Of a stretch of 64,000 nt of DNA, positions 60,295-64,000 are shown piece by piece. Under the pieces are notes generated by a model. It worked only from the letters and a program-made list of their open reading frames with translations. It searched no databases and was not told the DNA's origin. Numbering within the stretch: the stretch's first letter is position 1; each line of letters opens with the position of its first letter. The position numbers and the translations under genes are program-made. The stretch lies in assembly GCA_947631625.1 (NCBI GenBank), contig CANRMA010000001.1, positions 62,001-126,000 of the forward strand, read 5' to 3'. This DNA comes from an uncultured Lachnospiraceae bacterium. GTDB lineage: Bacteria > Bacillota > Clostridia > Lachnospirales > Lachnospiraceae.

Positions 60295-61890
60295 CTACTT
60301 TTTCTTCTCTTTTCCACAATACTGCATCATTACCACGCACTCCACATGCACCCCCTGCCCAAACTGATCCACCCCATTCACCCTCTTCACTTCATACCCG
60401 CCGTCCACTAGCACTCTCAGATCCCTCGCCAACGTTGCCGAATCGCAGCTTACATAAACTATCCTCTCAGGCTGCATAGCAAGCATAGTATTCAAACACT
60501 CCATACCGCAGCCTTTCCTCGGCGGGTCCACAACGATCACATCGGCATATATTCCCTCTTCCTCATACTTAGCAGGCAGAACTTTTTCAGCTTCGCCCAC
60601 AAAAAATTCCACATTCTTAATTTCGTTAATTTCTGCGTTTTTTTTCGCATCTTCTATTGCTTGCGGAACAATCTCCACACCATATACCAGCTTAGCCGCT
60701 TTTGCCAGAAAAAGCGAAATCGTTCCGATACCGCAGTACAGATCCCATACGGTCTCCTTACCGGTAAGCCCTGCATATTCCAGAACAAGACTATATAACT
60801 TTTCAGTCTGAAGTGAATTGACCTGATAAAAAGAAAGCGGCGAAATCTGAAAACTCACTCTTTCATCAGTCGGAATAAACTTTTTACGTCCGTCTTCCGA
60901 TTTTACAATATCCATAGCGCCAATGCTGTCTGTAATATAGCTGCTGCCCCATATTGTTTCCACTTCTTTTCCCATAATGACATTGGTGCGCTCAGTGTTT
61001 ATACTTACTGAAATTCCGGTTATATGTCTGCCGGATAAAACAGTATTAGTGCGGGCAGTATAAGTATCCGTATGCATAGCATAACGCGCATCAGGAAGTT
61101 TATCTGAGTTTGCAGCAGACGTCTCTGACCGGCGCGCAGCAGAAGGCATGGCAGAACCGGAACTTACATCGGGAATTGCTCCAAGCAGTTTATCAATAAG
61201 TTTATGCTGCTTTGGAAGTCTTTTTCCGTTTATCACTATGCACACCATAATTTCTCCGGTAAAAAAGCCTGTCCTGATAAGGATGTGGCGCACCAGTCCT
61301 TCTCCGGTATTTTCTCTGTATGCGCTGACATGATTTTCTTCCATATAGGAAAGCACTGCTTCTAAGATATATTTATTTTCAACAGCTCCCAATTCACAGT
61401 CCGTATTGGGAATTATGTCATGGGTGCGTCCTGCGTAAAAACCCGTCACCAGTTTTCCGTTTTTGTCATAACCGACCGGATACTGAGCCTTGTTTCTGTA
61501 ATGCCAGGGATACTCCATTCCGACTATGGGTTCCATTACTTTATCAATAAAGTCTTTATCAAAACCGCCTATTCGTATAAGGTTGTTGCGTATTTTATCC
61601 TGTTTAAAGGCAAGCTGCTTTTCATAGCTCATAGCCTGAAGCTGGCAGCCGCCGCATTGTCTGTGGAAAGCGCAACGGGGTTCAACACGAAAAGAAGAAG
61701 GCGCTATCACCTTCTCTAATCTTGCATATCCGTAATTCTTTTTTACCTTGGTGATCCTTGCCTCTGCTAGATCTCCTATAACGGCGTCTTTTACAAAAAG
61801 TGTATAACCGTCGATCTTACCTATGCCTTCGCCGTCATTTCCAATATCGTCAATGTGTACGGTCACTATATCATTTTTCTTATATTCCAT
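60295..61890 (-). CDS. rlmD: 23S rRNA (uracil-C5) methyltransferase, RlmD/RumA family
   Basis: Makes m5U in 23S rRNA. It is 531 residues, longer than the usual 450. The TRAM domain is residues 1-60. The 4Fe-4S cysteines are in RCAFHRQCGGCQLQ and TDCELG. The SAM site is TVWDLYCGIGTISLFLA, then VVDPPRKGC, with the nucleophile Cys in VYVSCDSATLARDL. A low-complexity insert of about 55 residues (around 235-290; SSGSAMPSAARRSETSAANS, HTDTYTARTNTVL) explains the extra length. Its 3' end abuts the mobile element; rumA-type genes are known insertion sites for some Firmicutes elements with serine recombinases. Confidence 0.93.
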   Translation of the reverse strand: MEYKKNDIVTVHIDDIGNDGEGIGKIDGYTLFVKDAVIGDLAEARITKVKKNYGYARLEKVIAPSSFRVEPRCAFHRQCGGCQLQAMSYEKQLAFKQDKIRNNLIRIGGFDKDFIDKVMEPIVGMEYPWHYRNKAQYPVGYDKNGKLVTGFYAGRTHDIIPNTDCELGAVENKYILEAVLSYMEENHVSAYRENTGEGLVRHILIRTGFFTGEIMVCIVINGKRLPKQHKLIDKLLGAIPDVSSGSAMPSAARRSETSAANSDKLPDARYAMHTDTYTARTNTVLSGRHITGISVSINTERTNVIMGKEVETIWGSSYITDSIGAMDIVKSEDGRKKFIPTDERVSFQISPLSFYQVNSLQTEKLYSLVLEYAGLTGKETVWDLYCGIGTISLFLAKAAKLVYGVEIVPQAIEDAKKNAEINEIKNVEFFVGEAEKVLPAKYEEEGIYADVIVVDPPRKGCGMECLNTMLAMQPERIVYVSCDSATLARDLRVLVDGGYEVKRVNGVDQFGQGVHVECVVMMQYCGKEKKK

Positions 61891-62138
61891 AAATCTTTCT
61901 CCGCTGAATGCAACTTACAGTTAATATATGATCCAAGTACATATGCAAAAAAATCCAAGCTTATTGGCGCATGCTAAATTCCGATAATTTTATTACTTAA
62001 TTACGTTTGCATATCTGTTGTAAATATAATATTATCTGGCATAAAATTATATATATAACTCACTACTATATTTTAAACAAGCCGCCAGTAATCTGCAATT
62101 ATAGGCAAAGTATAATAAACAATTCTATACCAACTCTT
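61891..62138. other. AT-rich intergenic region
   Basis: Between the rlmD start and the minisatellite. It must carry the rlmD promoter, but no pair of -35/-10 boxes stands out. Several ATATAA-type words and no gene were seen. Confidence 0.4.
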
Positions 62139-62274
62139 ATTTATGATAATCTTACATTTATGATTATCCTATATTTATACTTATCCTATATTTATGCTTA
62201 TCTTATATTTATAACTATCTTATATATATACTTATCCTATATTTATGCTTATTCTATATTTATACTACTTTTTA
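62139..62274. repeat. 17-bp minisatellite downstream of yhaM
   Basis: Eight consecutive 17-mers, consensus ATTTATRCTTATCCTAT. Four bases vary; length never does. Because 17 is not a multiple of three and every frame is broken or biased, it is not coding. It ends 17 bp before the stop of the exoribonuclease gene. Confidence 0.9.
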
Positions 62275-62291
62275 CTTATTCAAAACTTATA

Positions 62292-63236
62292 TCATTCCAG
62301 TCTGGAGGCTATGACATTGGACTCAAACAGTCTGTTGAAGCCAAGCCAGTCAGAATTTGTTGAAGCATTCAGGATCTCTGTAAATGTCTGCAATTTTGCA
62401 TCCGTATTATCGGCAAAACTTAAAGCTACCGCTTCCATTATGGCGGGTTTCTTAGGCGAGCCAAATTCAAATTCACCGTGGTGTGAAAGTATGCAATGTT
62501 TAAGCTCATTTGCCAGAAACTCGGGAAAGCCCTGAATTTCACGGATTTTTTCACTTATCATTTCCGTCCCGATCACAATGTGTCCTAAGAACTGACCGTC
62601 ATCGGTATAATCGTTCTCCGGAAAAAGTGAAATTTCCCTCGTCTTTCCTATATCGTGGCAGATCGCGGCGCAAAGAAGCAGATCCCTTTTTAAAAGAGGA
62701 TATCGGCTGCAATAGTATTCACACAATCCGGCAACGCTCAAAGTATGTTCAAGCAGTCCGCCGATAAAGGCATGATGTACTGTTTTGGCCGCTGACGACT
62801 TTTTAAAATCATCTATGAATTTTTCATCTTTCACAAAGAACGCCTGAAGCAGTTCTTTTAAATATACATTTTCAATGCTGTTTATAATGCCAAGAAGTTC
62901 ATTCATCATATCGTCAATGTTTTTACTGCTTACCGGAAGATAATTTGACGTATCATATTCTCCTTCATGACAGCACCTTATTCTTTTTACACTAAGCTGC
63001 AAAGCTCCCTGAAAGTTATTTACGTCTCCGACTACTTCTATGTAGTCAAGACTGTCGAATTCCTCGATTCCTGCATTATTAGGATCCCACACTTTGGCGT
63101 CAATGGTACCTGTCTTATCCTGCAAAATAACATTATAATATGGTTTGCCATTTTTAGTTATCGCAGACTGTTTATGCTTGCACAGATATATGTCGGAAAC
63201 CCTGTCTCCTTCTTTATAATCTTTTATAAATTTCAT
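62292..63236 (-). CDS. 3'-5' exoribonuclease YhaM family (OB-fold plus HD domain)
   Basis: Removes nucleotides from RNA 3' ends, and in Bacillus trims small RNAs. It is 314 residues. The N-terminal OB-fold reads YYNVILQDKTGTIDAKVWDPNNAGIEEFDSLDYIEVVGDVNNF (about 33-75). The HD domain is about 155-290: HHAFIGGLLEHTLSVAGLCEYYC, AAICHDIGKTREIS, GHIVIGTEMI, CILSHHGEFEFGSPKKPAIMEAV. The metal ligands are intact. AAAGGAG-like context precedes the ATG. It lies 29 bp upstream of the HtrA-like gene end and is probably cotranscribed with it. Confidence 0.92.
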   Translation of the reverse strand: MKFIKDYKEGDRVSDIYLCKHKQSAITKNGKPYYNVILQDKTGTIDAKVWDPNNAGIEEFDSLDYIEVVGDVNNFQGALQLSVKRIRCCHEGEYDTSNYLPVSSKNIDDMMNELLGIINSIENVYLKELLQAFFVKDEKFIDDFKKSSAAKTVHHAFIGGLLEHTLSVAGLCEYYCSRYPLLKRDLLLCAAICHDIGKTREISLFPENDYTDDGQFLGHIVIGTEMISEKIREIQGFPEFLANELKHCILSHHGEFEFGSPKKPAIMEAVALSFADNTDAKLQTFTEILNASTNSDWLGFNRLFESNVIASRLE

Positions 63237-63265
63237 ATTATTTTTCTCCCCTCGTTTTATAAATT

Positions 63266-64000
63266 CTAATCCGCTTTTCCAAGCGTAACTTCTATTTTCA
63301 TTCTCTGGTAACCGTTCATTCCCTGACGCATTACCGTAAATGCGGTTGTGTCCTCCGGTTCCATTGTATATAATAAGTTTAACAGTTCTCCATAATTTGT
63401 TATGGTCGCGCTCCCCACCATGGTAATAACATCGCCGCTCTGTATTCCTGCCGTCATAGCCGGTGAATCCATTTCAATCTCTTTTATATATGCGCCTTCA
63501 GGTATATCGTATTCTGACTCGGCTTCCTTGGGCACATCTGTTCCATAAACGCCAAGATATGCTCTTTCCTGGTTATTTGACATTTTGGTAATGGTCCTCT
63601 TTAACTCCGAAATTCCATATGCGGAGAGAAGATTTCCTTTATCTTCACCATTATATGAGTTATCAATTATACCCACTATATGTCCTTCCAGATCAGACAA
63701 TACTCCGGTAGCATTTTTGCTTGCATATATATCTGTCGATATAAGCCTGTATGCGGAATCTGCCTTATCTATGATCGAACCTGAAGACGTAATAAATCCA
63801 TAGCAGACTGAATCGCTTGTTCCCATAGGACTTCCAAGAGCCATAACCGGAGTTCCGACAATATTGTTTATATTGGAACTTCCCAGTTCAGCTATATTGA
63901 TGACATCCATTGTAGCTTCGTCTATGGAATCCAGGGAAACTGACAAAACAGCCAGTCCCGTAGCTTTGTCTTTCTGCAAAAGTTCTGACTCTGCCTGTGT
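63266..64000 (-). CDS. HtrA/DegP-like protein without catalytic residues (5' part outside window)
   Basis: The C-terminal part of a trypsin-like HtrA protein with a PDZ domain. Where active HtrA has GNSGGPL, this has KNATGVLSDLEGHIVGI, so the nucleophile Ser is Ala. The Asp of the DLAVLKV strand is Gly (ATGLAVLSV). The fold is kept: VMALGSPMGTSDSVCYGFITSSG and the PDZ region GAYIKEIEMDSPAMTAGIQSGDVITMVGSATITNY. It is probably a non-proteolytic scaffold or peptide-binding surface protein. The His region and N-terminal anchor lie beyond the window. Confidence 0.88.
   Translation of the reverse strand, partial: TQAESELLQKDKATGLAVLSVSLDSIDEATMDVINIAELGSSNINNIVGTPVMALGSPMGTSDSVCYGFITSSGSIIDKADSAYRLISTDIYASKNATGVLSDLEGHIVGIIDNSYNGEDKGNLLSAYGISELKRTITKMSNNQERAYLGVYGTDVPKEAESEYDIPEGAYIKEIEMDSPAMTAGIQSGDVITMVGSATITNYGELLNLLYTMEPEDTTAFTVMRQGMNGYQRMKIEVTLGKAD

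Noticed and set aside
62007-62363. Tyr/Ile-rich plus-strand frame of 118 residues
   Set aside because: It is a translation of the 17-bp minisatellite; a 17-bp unit shifts frame each copy, so protein selection is unlikely.

Overview
The window looks like the chromosome of a low-to-mid GC Gram-positive gut or rumen Clostridium relative, most likely Lachnospiraceae. The reasons are strong GGAGG-type ribosome sites with some TTG/GTG starts, an acpP-fabK-fabD-fabG-fabF-fabZ operon using the FMN enoyl reductase FabK, a Bacillus-like yaaO-(tmk position)-yaaR-holB-ricT-trmN6-rsmI block, AgrD/AgrB peptide signalling, and a conjugative-transposon-type sigma factor with large serine recombinases. No rRNA, tRNA or CRISPR array was seen.

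Layout. 1-5.1 kb: fatty acid synthesis operon on the minus strand. Two TTTGA-N3-TCAAA palindromes lie on promoters (before acpP and before fabD), and a 200-bp palindromic insertion-like element lies between fabD and fabG. 5.1-11.9 kb: housekeeping block (RsmI, TrmN6-like, RicT, DNA polymerase III delta-prime, YaaR, a guanylate-kinase-like protein, an Orn/Lys/Arg decarboxylase, an HD protein). 12-15.5 kb: AzlC/AzlD exporter, a CgeB-like glycosyltransferase and a coiled-coil protein behind a sigma-28-like promoter. 15.6-20 kb: pyruvate kinase, an Amt-PII fusion with a hairpin-rich leader, and cyclophilin. 20.1-27.2 kb (plus strand): a GNAT protein with a coding minisatellite, an alanine/sodium symporter behind paired palindromes, and a lipoprotein (solute-binding domain joined to a 5'-nucleotidase C-terminal domain) overlapping a hybrid histidine kinase. 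27.3-38.6 kb: class II aldolase, an amidase-deacetylase fusion, a four-gene two-component operon, HD-GYP, YitT and GGDEF proteins, and an Spx/ArsC-like protein. 38.8 kb: rubredoxin, a gene too short for most ORF cut-offs.

39-60.3 kb is an accessory island ending at the 3' end of rlmD. Its left part is a defence cluster: an HNH nuclease with two C5 cytosine methyltransferases; a nitrilase-fold protein with a broken partner; an XRE / ImmA-like protease / PIN-like operon; a decayed Abi_2 gene preceded by an apparently intact small RNA gene resembling the abiF RNA arrangement; and a three-gene operon combining a possible ADP-ribosyltransferase-like protein, a RES-domain protein and a DUF5677-like helical protein. 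I consider that last operon the best candidate for an undescribed toxin or defence system. Its right part holds three tandem serine recombinases (one without a catalytic domain, one frameshifted), several tiny genes, a sigma-70-like factor, divergent agrD/agrB without agrC/agrA, duplicated small HTH genes and a pseudogene with three frameshifts. Conjugation genes are absent, so it looks like a decaying mobilizable element.

60.3-64 kb returns to core genes: rlmD, a YhaM-type exoribonuclease and the 3' part of an HtrA-like protein that has lost catalytic residues.
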